The notes beneath the pieces were generated by a model. It worked only from the letters and a program-made list of their open reading frames with translations. It had not been told where the DNA came from and ran no database searches. From positions 62,001 through 126,000 of the forward strand of contig JABCPU010000040.1 of NCBI GenBank assembly GCA_016800925.1: a DNA stretch of 64,000 bases, written 5' to 3'. Both the position numbers and the translations under genes were made by a program. This DNA comes from Suillus spraguei (taxonomy: Eukaryota > Basidiomycota > Agaricomycetes > Boletales > Suillaceae). Position 1 is the first letter of the stretch. The number at the start of each line of letters is the position of its first letter. Below, in pieces: positions 36,401 through 47,679 of the stretch.

Positions 36401-37177
36401 GCCTGACGGAGCAGGCCTGTACAAGCGGTGACATCGAGGGTCTCATAATCACGGGACTTACCCCGTCAGGTATGGACATCTTACAAAGCTACGTAGACCG
36501 CACGGGCGATGCGCAGACTGCTGCTATCCTCGCTGCCCATGTGTGTCCTGCTAAATTTCTTGACGCACGAGCGGACCGGTGGCTAGAGACGTATAGGGAC
36601 TTGTTGGATGGCTTTAAGCTGTTCCATCACCGAGTTGCATTTGATGTTGAGCGGGGGCAGATACTGCAAGAGGCGGTATTGAATGGTGATTTGGCGCCCT
36701 TTGATTGGGCTCCAAAGCAGATCTTGATTCGGTGTAATTATTGCTCAAAGCCGATGAATCCTGTGTTGGGTGAGAGGCAGAAGGGACGGGTGGGTGCTGT
36801 TGTTTTTTGAATGTGAGAAGTACTGATACTAGATGGCTTGTTAGCCTACTGCATGTCCGCACTGCAATCGTGCTCTCCCGCGATGTTCGGTCTGTCTGAT
36901 GACACTGAGCATCGTTCCAGATTGTACGCGTGATGCTGGGCTCGCACAGTCGCAAGCCACTTACCAAGGTAATATCTTCTTTCGTGTAAGCATGTGGGGA
37001 GCCAGACTAACTTAATGACCAGACACCATCGACGACGCAATTGTCATCTGCCAGACATGTCGACACGGTGGACACGCATCACATATTCTTGATTGGTTCT
37101 TTGGTGAAGACGGTGCACGTTCGCATGGCATGTGCCCTGTGGCGGATTGCGACTGCCACTGTGCAGATGAGTTCTAG
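33429..37177 (+). CDS. SEA4: GATOR2/SEA complex subunit, MIOS/Sea4-type WD40 protein with C-terminal zinc modules
   Basis: Acts at the vacuole/lysosome in nutrient signalling to TORC1, as part of SEACAT/GATOR2. The N-terminal WD40 region starts MAPSAQAEKRLLWHPRW, then FAWSPDPAFDDLFAVGSASG, CNALAFCNADPNYLAVGLDK, SLIIWDIQ, LRLFDLRS and ITVWDARR. The middle holds ISMIMRRRTIRGYGLAN and HLIMRLEDPYFRIMLTQLTS. The C-terminus has Cys/His pairs: CNYCSKP, CPHCNRALPRCSVC, CQTCRHGGHASHILDWFF and CPVADCDCHC before TAG at 37175-37177, matching the RING-like end of MIOS proteins. At least nine short introns. One base appears missing near 34211 (ATKVHG then IATSSIDPHQIACCGDG), and the frame also changes near 35170; outside these the gene is well conserved, so consensus errors are likely. 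Confidence 0.88.
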
Positions 37178-37489
37178 TTTGTCGCAGTCTGCTGAAGTCT
37201 CAGCTCAGATCATCTGCATATAACTTGAATCGGGTGTCACCCCTTGCTTTGTGATACCTTGATGCCATGAAATGGTCCTCGGATGGGAGACGATATACAC
37301 ATAAGCGTTTAATAGAGTCCTATGAATTGGCTTATAAAGTAAGCAACTGGCGCATATAATTGATGATATCATTATTTCAGTAGACTTGTTGATATTGTAA
37401 ATTACCGATGGAGGAGCGAATAAGACGAAGTAAATACACCTACATGGACACAGTGTGGGTCTGGGTTGATGATGTTTGCGCTGACTCAT
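37178..37489. other. 3' flank of the MIOS/Sea4 gene
   Basis: AT-rich, no gene recognised. It leads directly into tRNA-like array 2. Confidence 0.4.
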
Positions 37490-37945
37490 GTCCAGAGTTC
37501 AAGTTACTGAGAGGTTACGACAACAGAATTGAAATCTGTTTCTGTTCGACTGTGCAGGTTCGAAACCTGCTGACAGTTTTTTTTTATTGGAAGACACCAC
37601 CTCGGAGGGCCGCGCCGCCATCTTAGTATTAGTAGCTGGTCTTACTAGTGGGCTCCTTACCATAACAGAATCAAAATCTGTTGAACCTGGCGTCTTTTCT
37701 ACCATCACCCTGACATTCCCTCATGGATGGTTTCAGCCTCCAACAGAATCAAAGTTCGTCGAACCTGCTAATGATAAGGTTTATTCTATTGGTTTCATCA
37801 AAAGCACGTCCTAATTGGTCTTAGCCAGCTGCTAACTGACAGAACAGAGTCGAAATCTGTTTGTATTAAGCGGTGCAGGTTCGAAACCTGCCAACCACAA
37901 GGTTTTTTTTCTTACACACCTTGACATTCACTTTAGGGTACGGTT
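37490..37945 (+). repeat. Tandem array 2 of tRNA-like units
   Basis: Four units of the same family as the arrays at 5885-8445 and 47850-50225. Loop triplets: TGA at 37530, CAA at 37672, CAA at 37750 and CGA at 37851. Units 1 and 4 keep a perfect T arm (GCAGGTTCGAAACCTGC) and end in eight T residues. Units 2 and 3 belong to the short type, in which the anticodon arm runs straight into GAACCTGC with the variable arm and half the T arm deleted. Confidence 0.8.
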
Positions 37946-38970
37946 GAAAAGTCGATCTTTTTCAACAGCTGTTTGTAATACCTGTTAATAACACGGTTGA
38001 AAAGTCATCATGTCCCGAGGCCTGTTGGAAATTGTGAATAAATCCAGGGCGTGTAGGAATATTTTGAACTTCTGAGGCTCGAAAAAGTACAACCGGACCA
38101 CCCTCCCACCGCCAACCTTATTTTTGACGCCCTAGTTATGTCATTCCCTGCACCTGAATCTCTCACTCCTGCCGAGTTTCGGGTATACTTGAATACCTGA
38201 GGATATTGCTACAAAATCTACCAACTGCCTTGCCTGTTGGTTCTGCTTTTTCATCAAAATACCTTGCATTCTTGTCATTCACAATTGACGCTGATCTACT
38301 AGATCATACTGGAAGCGAAATAGGGGCCTTAAATGAGCAGATTTTCGGATGGAAGACCCAACAATGGGATCTGGAATTGTGGCAATTGAGGAATGAGGAG
38401 AACCTATTTGTGCATGTGCAGTGGTTGATGTACTTGAAGATTTCACATCAGATACCCCACAGATAATGTGGTTAAGAAATGGGCAGTTGCATCAGGAAAT
38501 TCACACATTCCTTGACGTGCTTAATCAGCTTAACTCACTTATTCAAAACTTGTTTGCTCTTCTCATCATTCACCTGGCATATTTGTATTTTTCGAGTGCG
38601 AAATATAATAAAACATGTATATTAATATATCTCAACATTTTTTCTGAATTCATTCACATTGAAATTTTGGACAAGTAGATTCAATTTCACAAGGCAGTTA
38701 AGTGTAAATAAGTCTGCATAAGGCACGTCAAGGAATGTGTGAATTTCCTGATGTGACATTGGTACTGGAGTACAAGAAGTCTACAGCCAGCACAACCTTG
38801 AGGTACAGTGACCAGTCATGGTGGTAGTTGGTGCTGTCACCTGATTTTTCACAGTTCCCACCACTGAACACAGCTACTGTAACAAAGCAACAAAGGCAGA
38901 CATTATTAGACTCCATGGTATGTTGTATAATGGCATTCAATGTGTTTTGTAATTAATGTAATGTTGCTAG
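37946..38970. other. AT-rich DNA with an inverted repeat
   Basis: A perfect 30-bp inverted repeat lies at 38491-38520 and 38723-38752 (ATCAGGAAATTCACACATTC onward) around about 200 AT-rich bases. Pairing continues weakly inward. A plus ORF at 38206-38466 has no recognisable domain. This may be the 5' part of the decayed transposon that follows, or an unrelated palindromic element. Confidence 0.5.
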
Positions 38971-41900
38971 CAGCTTTCAAATCCTGAGACTGTTGTCAGA
39001 TCATCTGCGAACTCTAAGGGCCGTCCTGTCCACGCTTTAATGCAAAGACTCATAATAAAGACCACCACCATGTCTGAAGATGGCAAACCAAAATTTTCGT
39101 GGAAGTGTATTTCGTGTGACCATTCATGAAAAGGGTCACCACAGGAGAGTTGTGTCCTGAAGCATTCTGCAATCTGCAAGAAGCTTCCTGTACACCTTCA
39201 GAGTCAAGCTATCACTGCTTCAAAGGATGGGTCACTTGGGGTACAAATTCTTGAAGACTACAAGACTGTGCCTGACAATGAGGGCCATTTGGACGAGCCA
39301 CTAGCAAAATGGCCCAAGAATCAGGTGACCCTGAATGTTGCACCATATCATGATGCAGGGCAAAAGAAGTGAGATGAGGAACGCCAGCTTTTCCAGAAGA
39401 AGGCTGATCACATCATCTTGTGTCTCATTTGTGTATGTGGTTTGGTTCCAACGGTCATTGATTCCGATGAGTGGAAGGAATTAATGGTGCATTTGAACCC
39501 ATATTATTCCCCCACATCCTGTAATACATTCACTGATAATTATATACCAAAGGAGGCTGTCTTTGTTCGCCAATGGCAGCTCAAGGAGTTGAAGAAGCAC
39601 AACAACCTGACACTTACCTTTGATGGCACAAGCACACAGAAACCACAGTCCCTCTATACTGTACATGCAACCACCCCAGATCAGATAACACATTTCTTGG
39701 ATGGTCACGAGGACTCTACTGTCAGTCATACTGCTGTGTGGGTGAAAGATAAAATGCTTGAGGCCAGTATTTTCACACATATATGTCATCACTTGAACTA
39801 ATGCTCCAGTTTTCAACAGACTATCTATGATGTCGGAGAGGACAAATGGGCTGCTATCTGCTCAGATAGCACTGCGGTCACCAAAAATGCTCAATGTGAT
39901 GTTGTCAACACCATTCCAACAATCTTAGACTTATGTGATACCTGTCATCATTTGCATAATACCATCAAGAATGTTACCCAATTACCAGAGTTTGAACAGG
40001 TGCATGAAAACCTCGAGTTACTTGAAATTTATCAAGATCCGTGAATTATCTAGATGTTATCACTACTGAAACCTATCATCAAACATTTTAGTAAATCAAC
40101 GATCTCTGCTGCACACCTCTGGAAGGAGCAATAGGTTGATGATAATGATGAGACTGTGAATGCTCTTCAAAAGATTGGCAAAATAAGGTTTGGAACCCAC
40201 TGGTCAGCTGCAGTGTCACTTGAACAGTGCCTCCTGAATATACAAAATCTTGTAGAGAAGAAGATTGTGAAATTCACGGTAAGTACTTTTCAATGTAACC
40301 TCATGTGGGACTGATTTGATAGAGTTTAGAACCATAAAGTGAAGGACATGTTCCTGAACCACCATGCATTCCGGACTATGGAACAGGATTTGTGTTACAA
40401 CTGGGGTGGCATCACCAGCGACAGTGAGAAGACACAGACAGTCTGCTGGGAAGTTCTTACAATGTCCAAAAGAGGACAAGGTGAAAGTACAAGGAATGTT
40501 ACAATCGTACGTGCTCCTATTCATTTTCCCTTTGTTTCTTTACTTGTATGACGCGTCACATGACTTTGCCTTATATGCTCAATGCATCTGTACAACACAT
40601 GCCTTCCTTATTAGGATACGCAGTTATATTCTCACGGTTACTTGGTCTGTGCGCACATAATGGCCTATTTAAGCACAGTGTACTTGTAGTAAATTCCTTA
40701 CTTTAATCTTACTGGGTTTTACCTGGAATCTCCTTTGCTTAGGCCTCCAACCTAAGTCGTCTTGAATCGTCTCTAAGTCTAAGCACTCCTTAGCCTTAGT
40801 CTCTATTCTTGCAGAACCTCTTGGACTTGTCCTTGAGGCCAGACCCTTGATCGTACTCGGAACGAGTTCCTTGTACTTTCACCTTGTCTACTTCTAGACA
40901 TTGTAAGAACCTCCTAGCAGACTGTCTGTGTCGTTTCACTGTCGCTGGTGATGCCACCCCAGTTCGTAACAAGGAACGCGTTCCGAGTATGATCAAGGGT
41001 TTGGCCTCAAAGACAAGTCTAAGAGGTTCTACAAGAATAGAGACTAAGACTAAGGAGTGCTTAGACTTAGAGACGATTCAAGACGACTTAGGTTGGAGAC
41101 CTAAGCAAAGGATGTTCCAGGTAAAACCCAGTAAGATTAAAGTAAAGTATCTACTACAAGTACACTGTGCTTATATAGGTATGTATGTGCACACAGACCA
41201 GGTAACCGTGGGAATATAAGTGCGTATCCTAATGAGGAAGGCATATATTGTACAAGCGTGTTGAAATGCATGAGTAAGAGATGAAAGCACATGTTTAGCG
41301 TTCGCGTATGCTAAACTGGCTGAGTCTGAGAATAGAGTCATGGGGATTCATGACATCACATGATATGACGTGTTGACGACGTATGGTTGAATCATATAGT
41401 CATGTGATGTCTGATGGAAGTGGAAGTGTCTGAGCAATAAGCTCCATATCACGTGATATACAAGAATGGAAAGGAAAATGAATAGGGGCACGTACAACTG
41501 TAACAATTTGGGTATTTATGTCACACTTGTGGGACCATTTGTCCACTCGCTGTGGTCCCTGGAGGCATCCCACATGAATGCATCTGATGTCTTCATTTTT
41601 TGGCTGGTGATTGCTGCAACATTGGAAGAATTATTTGCAATAGGTGAGGAGCAGACAGGGATACCAGTTTCCCTTGCACAACGCATTACTGCCATCTTCA
41701 ACAGCTGGTGGAAGGAATTTTTCAGTTACAATGTCTATTTTGTTGCTTTCGCACTTGATCCATGTGCTCACTGATGGAATTTCATAGGCTATCCTCTCTC
41801 CAACAACATCATGAAATTTGCATTAGCAGCCCCAACCATCTGGATACCAGCACAGGTCTCAACATCTGCAAACCCTGCTGAATATCCAATGCCTCATCTG

Positions 41901-42180
41901 TGTGCTTACCTATGTGTGAAAGAGTTTCTCAAGCCCATGCTGCATGCAATGGTGGAGTGCAGTGAAGCTCAGTCTGATCTTGAAGATCCAATCTCGCTGC
42001 TTGTGCAGGAGATTGGTGCAGCTAGTGTCATTGATGAGTTCAGACGTCAACTCGAGGCCTATTTTTACAACAAGTGGCTGTTCAATGCCCCCCTTCAAGA
42101 TGGAAACACTCTTGCATGGTGGAACATGCTTTTACCTCATCCTCATGCTAGTGTTCTTGCTGTAAGTCTGTACTTCTGTT
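38971..42180 (+). mobile_element. Decayed hAT-like transposase with BED-type finger, interrupted by a fold-back insertion
   Basis: Plus-strand coding remains read in order. There is a BED-like finger (KFSWKCISCDHS, then CVLKHSAICKK, about 39080-39185). A segment with LICVCGLVPTVIDSDEW and LTLTFDGTSTQKPQSLYTVH (39418-39801) follows, then WAAICSDSTAVTKNA and CDTCHHLHNTIKNVTQLPEF (about 39850-40000). After the insertion come SLWSLEASHMNASDVFIFWL (about 41540) and LAWWNMLLPHPHASVLA at the C-terminus (about 42110-42160). The CxxH-type motif and the LAWW/HPHAS end fit hAT transposases. Stops at about 39118, 39370, 40043 and 41772 and the inserted DNA show it is dead. Confidence 0.7.
40390..41280. 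repeat. Fold-back insertion with arms of about 290 bases
   Basis: Bases about 40575-40870 and about 40980-41275 are reverse complements with some mismatches. Examples are AAGCACAGTGTACTTGTAGT near 40670 against CTACTACAAGTACACTGTGC near 41153, and CTAAGTCTAAGCACTCCTTA against TAAGGAGTGCTTAGACTTAG. The loop (about 40870-40970) is an inverted copy of 40398-40500, built on CTGGGGTGGCATCACCAGCG and ACACAGACAGTCTGCTGGGA. A further direct copy of that block lies at 42188-42260. Confidence 0.7.
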
Positions 42181-42306
42181 ATGAACTGGGGTGGCGTCAC
42201 CAGCGACAGTGAAAAGACACAGACAGTCTGCTGGGAAAAGTACAAGGAACTAGTTCCAAGTATGATCAAGGGTTACATAGTTCAGAAATCAATACATTCA
42301 GCGAGT

Positions 42307-42838
42307 ACAACATCAAAATGGTATGCTATTTGATATTCCAGAATTTGTCCAATGTAGCCTGCTTCACATTCTGCAACTCCTCACGCCGTAGTGCTGCTTG
42401 AAATGCATGAAGTTTGTGAACAAGATCAAGTGAAGAATCAGCACCAACTCATGCAATACATGCCGCCTCAAGCTTTTCGCACAGCAGAATCAGTTCAATA
42501 GCACAGACCTTGGGTAGATCATCCTCATCCTCATCATCTGATTCCACTTCAACCAGCTCCCCACTCCTAATTGCTTGCCAGTGCTGAATTTCTGCAACAA
42601 TTGCATTGTCATCTTCATAAGCAGTTACTTCCCCAACATTCTTCTCTTCTTGAGGATCAAGAATCTCATCAACAGTCAGTGGTGCACCAATGATCTGTCT
42701 CTGTGTTGTAAGCTCCTCTATAGACTTCATCAATTCATGTTCAAGAGTATCAAGCCGAGGTGCCTTGGGGAGAGGCAGAATTTTGACAACAAGCCCAGTT
42801 CTTTGACATGCAGCTGATGCATTTCTGCTTGTATGGGG
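42307..42838 (-). pseudogene. C-terminal part of a CENP-B/pogo (Tigger-like) DDE transposase
   Basis: Read leftward: KILPLPKAPRLDTLEHELMK, then APLTVDEILDPQEEKNVGEV, an acidic stretch VEVESDDEDEDDLPKV, then AIELILLCEKLEAACIA, a stop, and SLDLVHKLHAFQAALRREEL to a final LDKFWNIK and stop at about 42306. The acidic C-terminus followed by a short helical tail matches fungal CENP-B/Tigger-type transposases; the DDE core is absent. A hAT element (42839-44077) cuts the left side of the reading. Confidence 0.55.
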
Positions 42839-44077
42839 TAGTGATGCAGAAGTCCAGTTCAGAACTTCAGTTCGAACCTGAACCTTCTGAACCAGACCGT
42901 TGGTCCGGTCCGACGTTCGACATGCTCTCAGGACCAAATGTGTCATTACATTCAGCATTCGGCTGATGCCTGAAAGTTCCAAACCCGTCCAAACCCATCC
43001 AAATGTGTTCGAACCGTTCCTACATCTGTATATGATCCACTCGATGTCCTCAGGCTTATTACTATCCATCTATCCTAATATTTTCTCTGATTGTCTGGCA
43101 ACAAATTCAATATGGCCATTGTCAGTCCTGGGAACATTGAATGACCAAGAACAGCTCTTTAGGACCAAAACACTCAATGCATGTCTATTAGCGATGTCTG
43201 ACTTCGTCAGTAATCTACTCAATGTTTTGGTAAGCTCACTGTCCATCATTATTCGGATTACAATCTAATTTATGTCCAGAACCTATCTTCGGGATGCTCA
43301 TTCAGGTACTTAATTACATGGCAATGATATGTTCAAGGTGCGTCACATTTTGCTAATCTCTTACCACAAATTTTGGTATAAATGATCTACTACAGGTACA
43401 ATATTCACTCCTCTGGCTGTGAGAATGGCGTGCGCACTTGGATCTGATGGCAAACTCAAAGACGCAAGCGCCATTGATTGGTACAATGACCCGGATGATG
43501 ACACCCCTTTTCCTGCTCCACCTCCACCTCCAGCATCTGCTTTTGTGTCTCATCGCTCAGGTCGAGCTCTCAAACCGACAGAGAAAATCTGCGAAGCTGC
43601 CAACACAGCTCCAGCGCCTCCTCCCAATACTCCAGTGCCTCCTCCCAATAATGCCACCTTAGATGAAGTTGAAGTCGATGGAGTAACTACAGTGGTATCA
43701 TGGACCACAGTCGACGCAATCGACTCACACCCGATGTCTTCGAGGCCTTACAATTGTTGAAAAGTACTTATCGAAACGGGCATGTTCAGGCTGCAGCAGA
43801 CGCAGCGGCTCATGTGGAACCTCTAGCCACTGTGACTGCTGATGATCTTGATCTTAGTACTACAGATGCATAGTCTCCATGTAATATATACAATTGACCT
43901 AGCCCTAACCTCATGCTCGACGTCCGAACGCGAACCAGACGTGAACCGGACGTCCTGAACGCGTTCGAGGATGTCCGGTCCAACGTTCAGCTCAGCAGCT
44001 GAACCGAACGTGCAGTCACGTTCGGTGTTCGCAAAAGTTTCTCTTGAACCGCACTAAACCGGACTTCCGCATCACTA
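42839..44077. mobile_element. Complete non-autonomous hAT element with 8-bp target site duplication
   Basis: The left end TAGTGATGCAGAAGTCCAGT and right end (reverse complement TAGTGATGCGGAAGTCCGGT) are terminal inverted repeats of about 20-25 bases. Both ends are flanked by GTATGGGG (42831-42838 and 44078-44085), an 8-bp duplication as expected for hAT. Subterminal DNA is rich in GTTCGAAC/GGTCCGG-type short repeats. Inside are short plus-strand coding remains, for example GSDGKLKDASAIDWYNDPDD (43438-43500) and a Pro-rich segment, but no transposase core. Size 1,239 bp. Confidence 0.8.
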
Positions 44078-44085
44078 GTATGGGG

Positions 44086-44762
44086 CAAGAGAATAACTAT
44101 AAATTAGTCATCTTACACTGTTGTTATGCATTAACCTCCGGCGACTCAGCAGTAGTCCTACTCGTCACAGACTATATCTCATAATGTATATCGGACCTTC
44201 AAAGGCTATACATTATACATTATACAATTTTTTTTTTCTGGGCATCTACCCGCATACCACGACGGGAACTGCCAAAAGTCGATACAATATGAGATTTATA
44301 CACTATTAACGTATACATTATGAGCAAGTTGACTGTACTTGTTCATCCTTCAAATTAATGAGGATGATGGTCTGAGCAATTTGGTCATCTTTCTCCCACT
44401 GTTTCTTCTCGTTAGGATCTGTGGGCCTTTCACAGGTCCCATCTATATGACCATGGACTTCGTGGACTCGGAGGACTGTTTCGATCTTCTCCTTCACATC
44501 ATCCAGTTGTCATCTTTAAGCTCTCCCATTTTAGGATGAGACTGATCCTAAGTTCGTATATGGGGAAGTCTGGGAAGACTGAGATGTCTGGACATTAGGA
44601 TTGGCATTTGGGTCAGTCATTTTGATTATAGATATGTATTTATTTGCGTAGCGTAAATTGGTTGTCTTTTCTTTTGAGGTTCGTTATGCGATTTACACGG
44701 ATAGGGTGTTTAGAGCAGTCTAATTATTTCGGCGGTTATATATACTTGAACTACCCGCCACA
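44086..44762. other. Intergenic AT-rich DNA
   Basis: No gene recognised. Short palindromic repeats of TATACATTAT occur at about 44200-44330. Confidence 0.4.
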
Positions 44763-45086
44763 TTACTTAAGCTCCGACTTTCCGCTAGTCTTTAGCTGAC
44801 GTGTCCTCAGGAGGCTCGTGTACCTCAACACACACATATACGGTGCTTTCTGTCTACCACGCCGGTGAGTTAACAGATCCTGGATGAAACTACTCATACT
44901 CACCTCTGTGCCATTACTGTCATCTATTATGGCCAACTCTGGCACGCATTGAAAGCCAGAGCAGCACTGATCTTCACCCATCGTGCAAAAATCGCCAGGC
45001 GCGGTGCATTGACTGTCAGCACTGACAATCATAGACACTGTCAAAGCAGCAATAACAGCGAGGACGACTCGGAAGGAGGGACGCAT
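44763..45086 (-). CDS. Small secreted knottin-like cysteine-rich protein
   Basis: Starts MRPSFRVVLAVIAALTVS with a clear signal peptide ending near SADS. The mature part has CTAPGDFCTMGEDQCCSGFQ followed by C, i.e. C-x6-C-x6-CC-x4-C, and one more Cys (YMC) encoded after an intron. This is the six-cysteine inhibitor-knot (knottin) spacing. An intron of about 54 bases (GTGAGT...GACAG, about 44854-44907) joins NGTE to KAPYMCV. The ORF then runs to a stop at 44763; the residues after YMCV may be a different frame or a non-conserved tail. In agaricomycetes such proteins are candidate effectors or defence peptides; the role here is unknown. A TATA box lies about 40 bases upstream. Confidence 0.7.
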   Translation of the reverse strand: MRPSFRVVLAVIAALTVSMIVSADSQCTAPGDFCTMGEDQCCSGFQCVPELAIIDDSNGTEVSMSSFIQDLLTHRRGRQKAPYMCVLRYTSLLRTRQLKTSGKSELK

Positions 45087-45124
45087 TATTTGTGTTCTTG
45101 GAAATAAATCGGTAGGAAGGTGTT

Positions 45125-45132
45125 TTTTTATA
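45125..45132 (-). promoter_or_regulatory. TATA box of the knottin-like gene
   Basis: The minus strand reads GGTATAAAAAAAC, about 40 bases before the ATG at 45086. There is a short leader. Confidence 0.5.
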
Positions 45133-45559
45133 CCATTCTGGGCAGAACTTATAACAGACAGGCGACATTTGCCCTGCCAGCAGATAGCTGACGAAAATTT
45201 GTGAAGCCTTCGCATCGCGTAACAAACTACTAATGCGTTGTTCTATCAACTGCGCCGCACCAATGGGACGCAGAAACGCTGCTCGCTGTAGCTCATCTGA
45301 TCTCACGCATATTTTTTTAAAAAAATCGTTCATTGACCGGTGGGGCAGGGCCCTATGGTAGTCACATGTGTGACATACATTTTATTAAACTCCATTTCTA
45401 TGTACGAGAATCCCCCAACCAGCGGCCAATGGCTGCGTACCCCGGAAAAGGTTCATAGTGAGAAAGTACTCAGAAACTCATCTTTTTACGCATTTAAGGT
45501 TGTACATGCCACCCTACATTCATAACTTGCCATCAAATTTCTCCCGAGATGGTGGGTTA

Positions 45560-45660
45560 ACCCCTTCCATTCCAGTGACGCATATATATACGTAGGATGG
45601 TTACCACGCCGACGGTGAGCAATAAATCTTTGATAAAACCACTCGTACTAAAGCTTCTAC
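45560..45660 (-). pseudogene. Decayed duplicate of the knottin gene's intron and second exon
   Basis: Forward 45565-45650 resembles 44825-44905 (ACGCATATATATACG..., TACCACGCCGACGGTGAGC, then GATAAAACCACTCGTACT against GATGAAACTACTCATACT). Only the 3' half is present and the first exon is not seen, so this is a truncated tandem copy. Confidence 0.45.
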
Positions 45661-46724
45661 CTGAGACACGTTATTCGTGAGATATGATAGGAAATAAATT
45701 TGAATGGGTATGGTAGCAGGACGGCTTGCTTTTTGTCCTGAATACTATTCTAACCTTCAACAGGTGCTATTTGCAATTAATGCCAGCAGACCTCGAATTT
45801 GACTCGACTACTCCTAGTATTTTATGGTGAGACAGAAGATCAAGATCCCTGTAGGTAAGGAGGCCTGATCCTGGTCATCCAAGTGGGGATCGTTGTCTGG
45901 ACAATGGGCATCACATTCCCCCACCTATATTCAGGGATATTAGAAGAGCCATAGGACAGGTAATGCGTAATTACTGTATACGGACCACTTATAATAGACT
46001 CACTCTCAATCACGCCGTCCTCAACTTAGGCCTCCAAGCACCCGTATATATAGCCGTGATATTGATCGAAGCCACGACTTCGAGATCCTAGTAAGATCAG
46101 CAGTAATAGGTGTCATTTTACTCAAGATTTAATGTCGTATTAGCACCCGTCATGAATCCCTCTCCTACATGCTAATTTTCCAGACCTTTTGCTATTTACT
46201 GAACTGTTTCGTGCTTGGTGTATCCGCAGGAGTGCTTTAGTAATAGGGTGTCAACTAACAGTTCATCGTTATGCCCAGCCTTCTCATCGCCTTGCGAGTT
46301 CACTTCTCCCACTCCTTTAATGCACCTTCACGTCTAATACTTATACATCGGCAGTGACAGCCATTGCAAAGCTCAGTATCCGTAGGTTAACAACTGCACA
46401 CTCGCGGTAGAGTACATCTGCCTTGAGAAGTTCTTCTGGAGCATCTGTGCCTTGGCGGGCATTGCTCTTGAAAAGCGTTGAGAGAAAGGGACGTGCAGCA
46501 CAGGTTGCATGGCATATGTCGTGAATTATGGAGAGATAGTCGAAGGAGCATGTAGCTAAAGAATCGTTAGTATTTAGGCATTGAAATGAAGCGAAGAATA
46601 CTACAGAACAATGACGATCGCAGGCGAATGTGAATTGATTCCATCCACGAGCTGTATATAACAGCAGTGCGATGGCATCTGATCTAGAGAGTCCGGGACA
46701 CACGGATAATGATGGTCTCCAGGA
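45661..46724. other. Intergenic DNA
   Basis: A minus-strand ORF at 46341-46727 (129 codons) has no domain that I recognise and abuts the dispersed repeat. Otherwise nothing seen. Confidence 0.35.
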
Positions 46725-47540
46725 CATGAAGAAATTTACGGAAATGAGACGGCTGACAAGGAGGCAAAATTAGCAGTCATGAGTAGAACGAACAATAACG
46801 AACAAGAGAACCTACCCCGATATCTCAAACACGGCACACTCCCACTCAGCATCTCCGCTCTAAAGCGAGCACACTGCCAAGAGACCCATCTCAGATGGAA
46901 GAGACTGTGGGTCAAGTCCCCGAGATATGAACGTTTCCAAGGACTAGACCCAAACGTCATTAACCGATCCTTCACATACTCTGAGAGCGGGACGCAACAA
47001 GAGCGCCATCAGGGTTGGGTATTAAGCGAGCCAAAAGATGAGAATACGCACTAGTTGGGAGTGGAATGTGACCAGCGTATCATCAGGGTGAGTAAGTGAG
47101 CCAACAGGCGAGAAATGCACTGCCTAAGAGCGGGACACAGCCAAAGCATAATCAGGGTTGAGTAAGCAAGCTAACAGACGAGAAACGCACTGCCTGGGAG
47201 CGGGACGCGGTCAGAGCATCATCAGCGTCGGGTAAGCGAGCCAAAAGACAATAACAGCTTACTACAGGGCCTGGCATCGTCGCTGCGAAGGTCGAATGCG
47301 AAGGCAACTCTAGGTTGACGGCGAAGCTGCTCTCGTCTGATGTATGTTTGAGTGGAAGATGAACTTGGCGAAATATTTAAACAAACTCACCTTCAAATAA
47401 GCAGAGTGTATTCAGACGGTCGAGAACACCATATACATGGGCTGATTTGTGTTGGGCCCGTGACAGTATATATTTCACGAGTACATGAAGATCTGCCAGT
47501 GGAAAAGTCATCAGGAAATTGTTCGAAAATGATCTGTTTT
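46725..47540. repeat. Dispersed repeat, copy B, with internal tandem subrepeats
   Basis: Same orientation and order as 21960-22740, including the subrepeat block (about 46975-47255) with GAGAGCGGGACGC and AAGCGAGCCAAAAGA motifs, and the ending around GAAAAGTCATCAGGAAATTG. The two copies differ by scattered substitutions and small indels. Confidence 0.7.
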
Positions 47541-47679
47541 ATCGTCTGATCAATTTCTCGTTTCCGCAGTGAATGCAGGAGAAGTAGGAGAAGATGGTGA
47601 ACAGAAGGGCAAGCATGATACTTAAACAGAAAGCCTCACCAAAGGCTTCGACTTCGAAAATCGTAGTCAGCGACATGAT

